DNA of 64,000 nucleotides from Erythrobacter oryzae (GCF_030271515.1 NZ_JASCXI010000004.1:310001-374000); one strand, 5' to 3'. Shown: positions 38,284 to 46,955, counted from the stretch's first letter. Notes: a model not told the origin generated them from the sequence alone. Translations and numbers: made by a program.

Positions 38284-39074
38284 CCGCCGCCTTCACCGAT
38301 ACCCAGCTCGCCGCCTTCCTTGACGGAACGCTGGAGGACGATGGGCTCGCCCAAGCGATCGAGGCGGCGATCAACGCCGATCCTGCGCTCGCCGAACGGG
38401 CGATCGCGCTCGCCGAGGGCGGTGATGATGCCGCCGCGCAGACGGTGCGCGATGCCTTTGCGCCGGTGCTCGACGCGCCGGTCCCGGCCCGCCTGACCGA
38501 GGCGCTCGCCGCGCCGGGTGGTGCCGAGGTCGTCAATCTCGCCGACCGGCGCGAACAGACCCGCGCGCTGCCTCAGCCTGCCAACGACACCGGCAGCGGC
38601 TGGCGCTGGCCGCAGTTCGCAGGCCTCGCCGCCAGCCTCGCGCTTGGCGTGATGATCGGCGGGCCGCTGCTGGGCGGACGCGAGGGCGCATCTGGGGGCG
38701 ATCCGGGCGCGCTGCTGCTCGCCAATGCCGAGGTCTCGGCGATGCTCGATGCCGCCCCCAGCGGGCAGGCGCAGGATCTTGCCGCGCTCGGACAGGGAGA
38801 GGTGGTGCTGACCTTCCGCAACAGCGCGGGCGCCTTGTGCCGCCAGTTCACCATCACCGCGCCCGGTGGGGCTGCCACCAGCGACGCGCTGGCCTGCGCG
38901 GCCAAGGGCGGGGACTGGCAGGTCGAGGCTTATGGCCGCCGTGCGGCTCCGGTGGGCGAGATGAAGCTCGCGGGCGGCGATGCGGCGGTGGGCGTGGTGG
39001 CTGCGGTCGACGAACAGATCGCGGGCGATCCGCTGATCGGGCCCGAGGAGCTGGCCGAGCTCAAGCGGAAATAG
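38280..39074 (+). CDS. Membrane anti-sigma factor
   Basis: The 264-residue protein has an acidic N-terminal cytoplasmic part (AAFLDGTLEDDGLAQAIEAAINADPALAERA is the style of anti-sigma zinc-less domains), one membrane span at about residues 118-135 (FAGLAASLALGVMIGGPLL), and a periplasmic domain of about 120 residues with two cysteines (GALCRQF and LACAAKGG). Translational coupling to the sigma gene supports an anti-sigma role. The periplasmic domain is probably the sensor. The signal is unknown. Confidence 0.85.
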   Translation: MTAAFTDTQLAAFLDGTLEDDGLAQAIEAAINADPALAERAIALAEGGDDAAAQTVRDAFAPVLDAPVPARLTEALAAPGGAEVVNLADRREQTRALPQPANDTGSGWRWPQFAGLAASLALGVMIGGPLLGGREGASGGDPGALLLANAEVSAMLDAAPSGQAQDLAALGQGEVVLTFRNSAGALCRQFTITAPGGAATSDALACAAKGGDWQVEAYGRRAAPVGEMKLAGGDAAVGVVAAVDEQIAGDPLIGPEELAELKRK

Positions 39075-39102
39075 GCGGGCCGGGGGATCCCCGGCCCTGC
39101 CG

Positions 39103-40173
39103 TCAGATGATGAAGGCGATCTCCATCACCGCGGCCACGCCCTTGTTCACACCGGCGAGCAACTGCTCCTCGCGGAACCGCACCACATCAGCGCGCAGCT
39201 GGACGTTGGGGTGGAGCTGGTAGAACCCGCCCGCCCCGATCAGCCGGTTGCTGCGGTCCGAGGCCTTGGTGTAGGCCGCGCTCGCCGCGACACCCCATTC
39301 GGGGGTCACCCAGCCCACGCCGCCGTTCACTTCCCACTGATCGAACCCGCGATCGAGCCGGTTGGAATCGCCGCGGTCGACATAGGCGCCGCCGATCCGG
39401 AACGGCCCCCGGCGCGCTTCGGCCCCGAGGCTCCAGCTGTCGAGGTCGGCGCGGGTGGTCAGCGGATCGGCCTCGCCTGTGGCATAGCCTGCGCTCGCCC
39501 CCAGGATCCAGTCGCCCACCGGCTGCTGATATTGCAGCCCGAATTCGAAGGCATTGTCGAGCGCGATCCGTTCGCGCGAGTCCACGGCGGCCGAATTGCG
39601 GCGCACCTTGGGCGACCATGACACACCGCCGCGCAGACCCCCGACCGGCGGCGAGAGGTAGATCACCTTGAAGGCGTCCTGCGTATCGAGCGCGCGCAGC
39701 AGCGCCTGACTCCCCGCATAGCGCGAGAACTCGCCGCGCACCTGCCCCAGCGCCACCAGCGGCGCGGCAAAGGCGAGCGTGTCGGCCGGGCCATCCTGCA
39801 GGCCGACCTCGATCCGGCCATAGTCGGTTGCGGCAAAGGCGTAGATCTCCCCCGCCTCGAGCACTTCGGAGGCGCGGCGGCGGCTGTTCTGTTCGACATT
39901 GAAGCCGATCAGAACCCCGCCGGGCGAGGTCCATTCGGCATTGAGCCGTGCGAAGAGATCGATCTTGGCATCGGGTGAGTCGGTGGCGGGATCCCGGTCC
40001 TCGAACACCGCGCCCTGCGCCGCTGCGCCGGCAGTCAGGCGGATGTCGAAGCCCTGCCACTGCACCTCAAGCGGTCCGAGCCCCTCATCGGCCCGCGCGC
40101 TCGATGCCCCCGCCAGCGTCAATCCCGCCAGCACGCCGCAGCCCAGCCTGCGCAAACCCCCCAAATTCGGCAT
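39103..40173 (-). CDS. Gram-negative porin
   Basis: The 356-residue protein has a signal peptide (GVLAGLTLAGASSARA) and a general porin barrel: a first-strand region EVQWQGFDIRLTAG, alternating hydrophobic pattern, the LQDGPAD/FAAPLVALG loop region and a C-terminal VMEIAFII strand ending without the classic Phe. It probably forms a diffusion channel in the outer membrane. It is the last gene of the leftward unit beginning at 43143, 53 bases after the hydrolase gene, and may have an additional promoter there. Confidence 0.85.
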   Translation of the reverse strand: MPNLGGLRRLGCGVLAGLTLAGASSARADEGLGPLEVQWQGFDIRLTAGAAAQGAVFEDRDPATDSPDAKIDLFARLNAEWTSPGGVLIGFNVEQNSRRRASEVLEAGEIYAFAATDYGRIEVGLQDGPADTLAFAAPLVALGQVRGEFSRYAGSQALLRALDTQDAFKVIYLSPPVGGLRGGVSWSPKVRRNSAAVDSRERIALDNAFEFGLQYQQPVGDWILGASAGYATGEADPLTTRADLDSWSLGAEARRGPFRIGGAYVDRGDSNRLDRGFDQWEVNGGVGWVTPEWGVAASAAYTKASDRSNRLIGAGGFYQLHPNVQLRADVVRFREEQLLAGVNKGVAAVMEIAFII

Positions 40174-40226
40174 ATCCCGCTCTTTTCTTTATGGCCCCTC
40201 GGGGCATGGCTAATTGAAAACGATTG

Positions 40227-41021
40227 CTACAGCAACGCCTGCGCGGCGATCTTCAGCAGCCCGCCCTCGGTCACGCATTGATGAAAATCATGGCTCATGC
40301 CCGGCAGTGTCAGCAGCGTGGGGGTGCTGTCCTTGCCCTGTGCCTCGGCATAGCTGCGCAGCGCGCGGGTGTAGCACCGCGCGCGGCGCAGGCGGTTGCG
40401 GCCCTGGCGCAGGTTGATGATCTCGTCCTGCCGGACCGAGGCGTCGACCCGCGTGTCGCGGTTGCCGACGATCACCGTGGTCGGGATGTCGAGGAACTCC
40501 GGCCCGACAATCGCCCCGCCCTTCCCGTCGCCGATGCCGTGGGGGTAGGCGATGTCGGTGTGCGGCATGCAATACCACCCAGCCGAAACCACGCACAGGC
40601 GCCGCACCCGGCGGGGATGGAACAGGGCAAAGCGGTGCGCCATCTGCGCGCCGCCCGAAAAGCCGAACAGCGCGAAACGATCGGCCGTGATGCCGTATTC
40701 GGCAGCAAGGTCGTCGAGCAGCGCGATAAGCGCGTGGTCGGCGAGCACCTGTCCGCTCTTGCGCGCCACCAATTGCTGATACTGGCCGAACGCCTCGCGG
40801 GTGAACAGCGGGGCGATGATCGTCGTCCCGGCAAAGGCGGGGTCGAGCGCAAATCGCATCGCGATCTCGGCAGCGTTGCGGCTGATGCCGTGCACCGCGA
40901 CCAGCACCGGCTGACCGGGCCTGACATTGGCGATGTAGCAATCGGGCATCGCCCCGTGGCTGGCAGGGCGGAAGCGCGGCTGGGAGGCGGGCGCGACCAG
41001 GTCGGGCTTCAGGAAGGGCAT
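40227..41021 (-). CDS. Alpha/beta hydrolase, esterase/depolymerase-like
   Basis: The 264-residue protein is a serine alpha/beta hydrolase with the nucleophile elbow FGFSGGAQMAHRF, the oxyanion region VAVHGISRNAAE, an acid candidate in GNRDTRVDAS and the catalytic His in GMSHDFHQC. It resembles feruloyl-esterase/poly-hydroxyalkanoate-depolymerase-like proteins. There is no signal peptide, so it should act in the cytoplasm. The ATG overlaps the preceding stop by one base (TGATG; a GTG one codon upstream is possible). Its substrate may be the molecule handled by the ABC-like membrane protein. Confidence 0.82.
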   Translation of the reverse strand: MPFLKPDLVAPASQPRFRPASHGAMPDCYIANVRPGQPVLVAVHGISRNAAEIAMRFALDPAFAGTTIIAPLFTREAFGQYQQLVARKSGQVLADHALIALLDDLAAEYGITADRFALFGFSGGAQMAHRFALFHPRRVRRLCVVSAGWYCMPHTDIAYPHGIGDGKGGAIVGPEFLDIPTTVIVGNRDTRVDASVRQDEIINLRQGRNRLRRARCYTRALRSYAEAQGKDSTPTLLTLPGMSHDFHQCVTEGGLLKIAAQALL

Positions 41022-42058
41022 CACGACACTCGCTCCTGCGTCAAAGGAGTTGATGGCGGCGCAAGCGCGGCGCGCGGCGCGGCGGAGGATTCGAGCTCGC
41101 GCGCCCGCGCCGCGCGGCTGCGCGCCGTCCCCGAGCGGCGCGAGCGCTTGCGGGGCGGGGCGCTGGCGATCAGGCCGGCGAGCCGGTCGAGCGCGATCCG
41201 CCCGCCGATCCGCGCGTGGAGCGCGCGCACGCTCTCCAGCAGCCGGGCGGCGATGAAGCCGATCACGGTCAGATGTCCGGCGATCCCGGCATGGCCGCCG
41301 CGCCCCCCGGCTTGCCACACCAGCACGAGCGCGGCTGCCAGTCCGGCGAGCGTTGCGACAGCCTCCATCGCGCCGATCGCGGCCGCGCGCGTCACCGAAG
41401 CATGCGCCAGCGTGGCAGAGAGCGAGGCGAGTTTGCGGGTGCCATTGCCCTTGCGCGGCGGCGCGCTCTCGAGATCGGCGCGCACCTTGCGCACCATGAA
41501 GCGGTTGAGCCGCCCGCGCTCGCGACGCTGCACCAGAATCGCGCGGGACAGCGGCAAGGTCAGCAGCAGGATGACCGCCGTGCCGATCAGCAGAGGAAAC
41601 AGGCCGATGCGTAGTTGCGGCATGGTGAGGGCGACCCACAGGCCCGCCGCTCCGGCTGCCGTTGCGCTGGTCCACAGCCGCACCGATCCGCGCAAGGCGT
41701 AATTTCGCAGCGACGCCATGTCGTTGATAAGACCGGTGAGCCAGCGCGCGCCGCCCTCGCCCGCATTTGCGCCGCGCCAGCGCACCACCGCAGCGTAGAG
41801 CGCGGCGCGGCAATCGGCGACATAGCCTTGCGCGAAGCTCTCGCCGACCCAGCGCTGGAGCAGCAGCGCGGTGGCAGCCGCACCCGCGATGCCCGCACCT
41901 GCCGCCAGCGCCGAGGGCGCAGGGACGGGGCTGGAGAGCAACTGGTCGAGCTCGGCTGCAAACAGCACCACCAGCAGCGCCTCGCCGATCGCCAGCGTAA
42001 CCAGCGCCGCGGCAAGACCGCGACGTCGCCCTGCCAGAAGCCTCGGGGCAGAGGTCAC
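41021..42058 (-). CDS. ABC exporter transmembrane domain without ATPase domain
   Basis: The 345-residue protein resembles the six-span type-1 ABC exporter membrane domain: several hydrophobic spans (about residues 12-32, 42-62, 125-145, 150-170, 240-262, 270-290) and the characteristic ARWLTGLINDMASLRNY coupling-type region. The protein ends after the membrane part with a basic tail (PPRKRSRRSG); no Walker A, signature or Walker B motif follows, and none is encoded in the flanking genes. The GTG start overlaps the P-loop gene stop. It could use an ATPase from elsewhere or have lost transport function. Confidence 0.75.
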   Translation of the reverse strand: MTSAPRLLAGRRRGLAAALVTLAIGEALLVVLFAAELDQLLSSPVPAPSALAAGAGIAGAAATALLLQRWVGESFAQGYVADCRAALYAAVVRWRGANAGEGGARWLTGLINDMASLRNYALRGSVRLWTSATAAGAAGLWVALTMPQLRIGLFPLLIGTAVILLLTLPLSRAILVQRRERGRLNRFMVRKVRADLESAPPRKGNGTRKLASLSATLAHASVTRAAAIGAMEAVATLAGLAAALVLVWQAGGRGGHAGIAGHLTVIGFIAARLLESVRALHARIGGRIALDRLAGLIASAPPRKRSRRSGTARSRAARARELESSAAPRAALAPPSTPLTQERVS

Positions 42059-43143
42059 GCGGCGACCCGCAATCCGGGCGCGCTGAAGGCGATGCGCGCG
42101 GCCGCCACCGGATCGCGCAAGCTGGCAAGATCGGCGAGTTCGATCCCCGTCGCCATCGCCGCCTCGCGCGCGGCGAGCGGAGAGGCCGTGACCAGCCCGG
42201 AAATCGCCAGGGGCTCGATTCCGCGCCGGGTCAGCCACTCGCAGCCGAAAGCCGCGCCCATCGCGTCGGCGGCGGCGAACAGGAAGCCGTCGAACCAGCC
42301 GCGGGCATGACCGGTCAGGGCCAGCGCGGCGGTCTCCCGCTGGAGCAGCCCGTCGGCGATCTCGACCACCGCGATATCCATCCCCGCCGCGCCGAGACGG
42401 GCGAGCAGCAGCTGCGCGACATCGCCCAGATCCTCGTCGGACACCCCGAAGGTCGAGGCATGGCCTGCATCGGTGAAATCGAGCGCCAGCGCCGCCCCGG
42501 CATCGCGCATCGACCACAGGTCCCCGCCCGACCCGGTGCCGGTGAGCTTGGCCACGCCGACATTGAAGCCTGCGCGGCTCAAGCCGTGGATCAGCCCGCT
42601 GACGGTCGTGGTCTTGCCCGCGTTCATCGAGCTGCCGACCACCGCGATCACCCGGGCCGGGCGCGCGGACGGCGGCGGCGCGAGGGCGAAATCGGCAAGA
42701 TTGACCGCCTGCCCATCGGCCCGCATCAGCGCGCCGATCACCTCGATCTTCGTGGCGGGCTTGATGCCCGCGTGACGCGAGGAGACCAGCGCTGCCACCC
42801 CGCCGCCTGCGACCAGATGGCATGGCCCAAGGTTGTCGGGGACATAGGCCTCGAACTGGTCGGGTGCGTAGCGGTTGCCGTAGGCGACGATGATCTCGTC
42901 CCCCTCGTAGAGATCGCCGCGGCGGCCGTGGACATTCTCGAGCCGGCGGTGCTGGCCGAGGCCGGTGACCCGCGCGAGGATGAGGTCGCCCGGCTGCGGT
43001 CGGCGGCCCGATCGCACCAGCCGCGATGCCGCCGCCAGATCGACATTGCGCGTGGTGAAAGCGCGCTTGGCTGCCGCGAGCCGCCGCTCGAGCCGCTCGC
43101 CATAGGCCACCCCGTCGAGCGACTGGAAGTCATGGATGGTCAT
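42055..43143 (-). CDS. P-loop NTPase, DUF1611/dethiobiotin-synthetase-like
   Basis: The 362-residue protein has an N-terminal beta-rich region (about 1-150) with ARVTGLGQHRRLE and VPDNLGPCHLVAGGGVAAL, then a P-loop domain with VVGSSMNAGKTTTVSGLIHGL (Walker A, about 169-176). The fold style is that of the dethiobiotin synthetase/CobQ or DUF1611 group, where nucleotide binding supports a ligase-like or transferase reaction. I do not know its exact function. It is the first gene of the four-gene unit under ECF promoter P5. Confidence 0.7.
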   Translation of the reverse strand: MTIHDFQSLDGVAYGERLERRLAAAKRAFTTRNVDLAAASRLVRSGRRPQPGDLILARVTGLGQHRRLENVHGRRGDLYEGDEIIVAYGNRYAPDQFEAYVPDNLGPCHLVAGGGVAALVSSRHAGIKPATKIEVIGALMRADGQAVNLADFALAPPPSARPARVIAVVGSSMNAGKTTTVSGLIHGLSRAGFNVGVAKLTGTGSGGDLWSMRDAGAALALDFTDAGHASTFGVSDEDLGDVAQLLLARLGAAGMDIAVVEIADGLLQRETAALALTGHARGWFDGFLFAAADAMGAAFGCEWLTRRGIEPLAISGLVTASPLAAREAAMATGIELADLASLRDPVAAARIAFSAPGLRVAA

Positions 43144-43179
43144 TGGCTTGTCTCCTCATGGCTGGGCTTGCCCGATGCT

Positions 43180-43205
43180 AACGGAGGGGGGGCGCCGCTT
43201 ATTCC
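43180..43205 (-). promoter_or_regulatory. ECF-type promoter P5
   Basis: On the minus strand CGGAATAA with the GGAATAA core at 43205-43199, 15 bases, then CGTT (43183-43180), 36 bases before the P-loop gene start. Confidence 0.65.
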
Positions 43206-43238
43206 GCAGCGCGCGGAAAAAACTTTGTCGGGGTCGGC

Positions 43239-43265
43239 GGGAATAAGTGACGGGGCTGTCCCGTT
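43239..43265 (+). promoter_or_regulatory. ECF-type promoter P4
   Basis: GGGAATAA (43239-43246), 15 bases, then CGTT (43262-43265), 54 bases before the OprO/P-like porin gene. It is back to back with P5. Confidence 0.7.
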
Positions 43266-43319
43266 GGCAGCGGGACGGCCCGTGTTCGGGTCGGCCTTGC
43301 AGCAACAGGACACCGAGAC

Positions 43320-44510
43320 ATGACCAAGCACCCGTTCCGCCCCGCCGCATCGCTGCGCGCCATCGCGCTTGCCGCAGGCCTTGCCGCCCTTGGTGCCGGG
43401 AGCGCGGCCTGCGCCGAAGAGGTCGCCGATGCCAGCGCCGACGAGGACGGCCTGACGCTCAAGACCGGCGATATCGAATTCAACCTCGGCGGCAGGCTCC
43501 ATCTCGATGCTTCGGTGTTCGAGCACGGCCTCACCGACGGCAGCGACGCCGACGTGCGCCGCGCGCGGCTCGAGTTCTCGGCCAAGTTCGGGGATGTGGT
43601 GACGGTGCGGGTCGACCGCGAATTCGCGCAGGCCGATGGCTGGCGCAACCTGTGGCTGGCGGTCGAGCCGGTCGAGGGGCTGGAGATCAAGGGCGGCAAC
43701 ATGATCGTCCCCTTCAGCATGGAGGACATGCAGAGCTCGAACACGATGCCGCTGGCCGAACGATCGCTGGCCAATTCCTTCTCGCCCGGCTTCGGCCTCG
43801 GCGGCAGCGTCAAATATGCGGGCGAAAGCTTCACCATCGCCGGCGGCTACTTCACCGATGCGCTCGACGACGAGGTCGGGCAGTCGCGGGTGCGCGGCGA
43901 TGGCTATGTCCTGCGCGCGACCTTCGCCCCCGTCCGCGAGCGCGACAGCTTCCTGCATCTGGGCGCGGCCTATGAACACCGTTCGTTCAACGCCGCCGAA
44001 CCGCCGCGCTTCACCGCGATCTCCGCCTCGAGCCTTGCCCCCAATCTTGCATCGACCGGCGCGCTTGCAGGCGCGCGCACTCTCGACGCCTATAATGCCG
44101 AATTCGCCTATTCCCGCGGGGGCTTGCAGGTGCAGGCGCAGTACATCGCCGCCACCATCGATCGCGTCGCGGCACCCGGCCTCGATTTCAATGGCTGGTA
44201 TGTCGGGGCGGGCTGGCTCGTCACCGGCGAGCGCTACGGCTATTCGCGCGCCAGCGGCGTGCCGAGCGGGGCGCGGATCGGCAAGAAGGGCGGCGCGGTC
44301 GAACTCAACGCGCGCTACAGCCGTGCCGATCTCGACGATCCGGCATTGGACCGCGGAACCGCCACGATCCTGACCGCGGGGGCGACCTGGTACATCACCC
44401 GTAACATCCGGGTTCTCGCCAACTACGCGCACACCCGCACGGCCGGCAGTGCGCTGGTGCCCGATGCCAGCGGCAATCTCGGCTTGGTGCGCTTCCAGCT
44501 GGCATTCTAG
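43320..44510 (+). CDS. Phosphate-selective porin O/P-like outer-membrane protein
   Basis: The 396-residue protein has a signal peptide (AIALAAGLAALGAGSAACA) and an OprO/OprP-type barrel: GDIEFNLGGRLHLDASVFE, RRARLEFSAKFGDVVTVRVDREF, a GNMIVPFSMEDMQSSN loop and a terminal LVRFQLAF strand ending in Phe, the BAM recognition residue. Despite the family name many members transport other anions or solutes. It stands alone behind ECF promoter P4, divergent from the P-loop unit, so two porins belong to the same predicted regulon. Confidence 0.87.
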   Translation: MTKHPFRPAASLRAIALAAGLAALGAGSAACAEEVADASADEDGLTLKTGDIEFNLGGRLHLDASVFEHGLTDGSDADVRRARLEFSAKFGDVVTVRVDREFAQADGWRNLWLAVEPVEGLEIKGGNMIVPFSMEDMQSSNTMPLAERSLANSFSPGFGLGGSVKYAGESFTIAGGYFTDALDDEVGQSRVRGDGYVLRATFAPVRERDSFLHLGAAYEHRSFNAAEPPRFTAISASSLAPNLASTGALAGARTLDAYNAEFAYSRGGLQVQAQYIAATIDRVAAPGLDFNGWYVGAGWLVTGERYGYSRASGVPSGARIGKKGGAVELNARYSRADLDDPALDRGTATILTAGATWYITRNIRVLANYAHTRTAGSALVPDASGNLGLVRFQLAF

Positions 44511-44684
44511 CCGCGGTTGCGCATCGCATCAGGGTCGCGATCTGCTCCGGATGCCGGCATGCCACGTCGAGGCATCCGAAAGCGGAGAGGCGGCTATTGC
44601 CGCGGGCTTATCGGTGCACCGGGTTGAGTTCTGGCCCGAACGGGCGTCCGCAATGGTTCGAGATTGCTCAAATCGACGGGCAGC

Positions 44685-44774
44685 TGGCGGAGAGGGTGGG
44701 ATTCGAACCCACGTTACCGTTGCCGGTAAACCGCATTTCGAGTGCGGCGCATTCGACCACTCTGCCACCTCTCC
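44685..44774 (-). tRNA. tRNA-Ser (anticodon CGA)
   Basis: The minus strand folds as a class II tRNA: acceptor GGAGAGG at the 5' end, anticodon loop CTCGAAA with anticodon CGA, a long variable arm (about 16 bases), the T-loop GGTTCGAATCC, and an encoded 3' CCA. It reads UCG serine codons. The extra arm and the 90-base length with CCA are typical of serine tRNAs. Confidence 0.96.
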
Positions 44775-44955
44775 GCGAGGCCTGTCGCGCGTATCGCGGG
44801 CCGCGCGGTCGGAGGCGGCTGGCGACAGGAAGCGCGCCCGTTAGCCCAAGGTTTCGCCCTTGCCAAGGGGGGGCGGCGCACAAAATGCGGGCATATCTGG
44901 CACACCCGGCCCGCGCGCGCTTGTTTTGCGTCGGCAAAGGTCCATATTGCTCCTC

Positions 44956-45336
44956 ATGGAACGTGCTGAGTTCTTCTCGAGCCAGGCCGGACGCACCATC
45001 ATCGCGCCGCGCCAGACCCGCGCCCGCTTCGGGATCGGCGATGTGGTCCGCCACCGCCTGTTCGCCTTCCGCGGCGTCGTCTTCGACATCGATCCGGTCT
45101 TCGCCAATTCCGAAGAGTGGTACCAGTCGATCCCCGAGGACATCCGCCCGCGCCGGGACCAGCCCTTCTACCACCTGCTCGCCGAGAACGAGGATTCCTC
45201 CTACGTCGCCTATGTGAGCCAGGGCAATCTCGTCGCCGACGCCGAGGGCGGCCCGGTCGACCATCCCACGGTCCGCCAGCTGTTCGACAGCTTCAAGGAC
45301 GGCCGCTACCGGATGCGGCGCTCGCTCACACATTGA
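44956..45336 (+). CDS. hspQ: Heat shock protein HspQ
   Basis: The 126-residue protein matches HspQ, a small protein that binds hemimethylated DNA in E. coli and acts as a Lon activator. The features are the N-terminal AARFGIGDVVRHRLFAFRGVVFDIDP-like region (here RARFGIGDVVRHRLF), EEWYQSIP and the FYHLLAENEDSSYVAYVSQ segment. The ATG at 44956 (MERAEFFSSQ) was chosen; no strong ribosome binding site is seen. It lies between the tRNA gene (opposite strand) and a membrane protein gene. Confidence 0.88.
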   Translation: MERAEFFSSQAGRTIIAPRQTRARFGIGDVVRHRLFAFRGVVFDIDPVFANSEEWYQSIPEDIRPRRDQPFYHLLAENEDSSYVAYVSQGNLVADAEGGPVDHPTVRQLFDSFKDGRYRMRRSLTH

Positions 45337-45363
45337 CAACCTTGCCCTGCTAGAAGCGGGGCA

Positions 45364-45987
45364 ATGAGCGAGGCAGGCACCCCCGACAACACCGCGATGG
45401 CCCGACTGCGGCAGGCGCTCGAGCGCGAGCTCGGCCCCGGCGAGACGGTCGAATGGCACGGCTGGCAACAGGCGCGGGTCGATCCCAAGCAGTTCCTTTC
45501 CTACGTCTTCTCGGTGCCGTGGACAGCGTTCTCGCTGGCCTGGACGGGCATCGCCACCGCCGCCGTCGCCAGTGGCGGGGCCGAGGATGTGGGGTTTGTC
45601 GCCTGGGCCTTCCCGCTCTTCGGCGTGCCCTTCGTCGCGGTCGGCGCATGGATGCTCTCGCGCCCCTTCGTGCCCCTGTGGGAGAGGGGCCGCGTGCTGC
45701 ATGTCGTGACCGACCGGCGGGTCATGAAGCTCGTCATCGGGCGCGAGCTTTCGGTCGATACCCTCCCCGCTGACCGCATCGGCCCCGCCCAGCGCCGCGA
45801 GCAGAGCGACGGATCGGGCTGGCTCCGCTTGCCCGTCCGGATCGGGCGCGACAGGGAGGGGGACCGCGAGATCGAATACTTCGATATTGGCCCCATCAAC
45901 GATGTTGCGGCTGCCAACGCGGCGATTGCGCGGATCGCGCGGGCCGCCCCGTCCGGCGCAGGCAGCGCGTCCGCGCTCAGCTCTTGA
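45364..45987 (+). CDS. Two-span membrane protein with PH-like domain, unknown function
   Basis: The 207-residue protein is not assigned to a named family. It has a cytoplasmic N-terminus (residues 1-45) with LGPGETVEWHGWQQ, two membrane spans (about 50-70 and 78-98), and a C-terminal domain that begins VTDRRVMKLVIGRELSVDTLPADRI. The pattern TDRRV and DTLPADRIGPA resembles bacterial PH domain (YdbS-type) proteins. It follows hspQ by 27 bases and overlaps the 3' end of the convergent permease gene by 11 bases. Confidence 0.75.
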   Translation: MSEAGTPDNTAMARLRQALERELGPGETVEWHGWQQARVDPKQFLSYVFSVPWTAFSLAWTGIATAAVASGGAEDVGFVAWAFPLFGVPFVAVGAWMLSRPFVPLWERGRVLHVVTDRRVMKLVIGRELSVDTLPADRIGPAQRREQSDGSGWLRLPVRIGRDREGDREIEYFDIGPINDVAAANAAIARIARAAPSGAGSASALSS

Positions 45988-46879
45988 GCTTCCAGCCCGA
46001 GCGCAGCAGCGCGTAAACCCCGGCCGCCAGCACGCCGTTCAGCACGAGCAGCCCGAGCCCCGCGGCCGCCACATGCGCGCCGTCCCCCATGTCACTCTGG
46101 CCGAGGAAGCCATAGCGGAAGCCCGAGATCACGTAGAAGAACGGATTGCACCGGCTCACCGTCTGGAACACCCCGTGGAGGTTGTCGATCGTGTAGAACG
46201 TGCCCGACAGCAGCGAGAGCGGCGCGATGATGAAATTGGTGACCGCCGCGTTGTGATCGAACTTCTCGGCCCAGATCGAGGTTGCGAGGCCCACCGTCGC
46301 CAGCAGCCACGCCCCCATCAGGCCGAACCACACCACCGCCCACAGATGCGCCGCGCCCAGCGACACGCCCGGCCACAGCGCCATCGCCAGCGCCACCGCG
46401 CAACCCACCAGCACCGCCCGCGTGACGGCCGCGCCAAGGATCCCCGCCATCAGCTCGCCCGAAGACAGCGGCGGCATCAGGTAGTCGATGATCGTCCCCT
46501 GCATCTTGCCGCCCAGCAGCGAGAAGCTCGAATTGGCGAAGGCGTTCTGCATCATCGCCATCACGATCAGCCCCGGCGCTACGAAGCTGGCGAAGGACAC
46601 GCCCAGCACCTCGCGCCCCTCACGGCCCAATGCGACGCTGAAAATCACCAGAAACAGTAGCGTCGTGAAGGCCGGAGCCCAGATCGTTTGCGTCTGCACC
46701 TTGAGAAACCGGCGCACCTCCTTCATATAGAGCGCCGAGAGCCCCACGCGATTGACGCCCGTGATCACGGGAACACCGCGCGGGGTGAACCGGAAGCTCC
46801 CACCGGTCTTGTCATCCGCCGTCACATCCGTCACGGGAGCGGCATTGCCGGAGGGGTTTGCAGTTGCGTTGTCAGCCAT
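45977..46879 (-). CDS. ABC-2 type transporter permease
   Basis: The 300-residue protein is an ABC-2 type permease with six membrane spans (from about residue 65 to 295) and family elements ALYMKEVRRFLKVQTQTIWAP, MMQNAFANSSFSLLGGKMQG and the FYTIDNLHG...NPFFYVISGFRYGFLG region. Such permeases export drugs, lipids or polysaccharides together with a cytoplasmic ATPase. The ATPase gene is not next to it. The start is the ATG at 46879; a longer open frame upstream overlaps gcrA in antisense. A 76-base divergent gap separates it from gcrA. Confidence 0.9.
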   Translation of the reverse strand: MADNATANPSGNAAPVTDVTADDKTGGSFRFTPRGVPVITGVNRVGLSALYMKEVRRFLKVQTQTIWAPAFTTLLFLVIFSVALGREGREVLGVSFASFVAPGLIVMAMMQNAFANSSFSLLGGKMQGTIIDYLMPPLSSGELMAGILGAAVTRAVLVGCAVALAMALWPGVSLGAAHLWAVVWFGLMGAWLLATVGLATSIWAEKFDHNAAVTNFIIAPLSLLSGTFYTIDNLHGVFQTVSRCNPFFYVISGFRYGFLGQSDMGDGAHVAAAGLGLLVLNGVLAAGVYALLRSGWKLKS

Positions 46880-46955
46880 GGGCACGGTGCCTAGGCTGCA
46901 CCCTCGCCGCTGACAAGCACCCGCACCCGCCGGGCACAGGAACAGGTAGAACACT

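Noticed and set aside
40195-40227. A/T-rich stretch before the porin gene at 40173, resembling a Fur site
   Set aside because: The halves match poorly as an inverted repeat, and a hairpin GCCCC-TC-GGGGC lies beside it; not reported as an operator.
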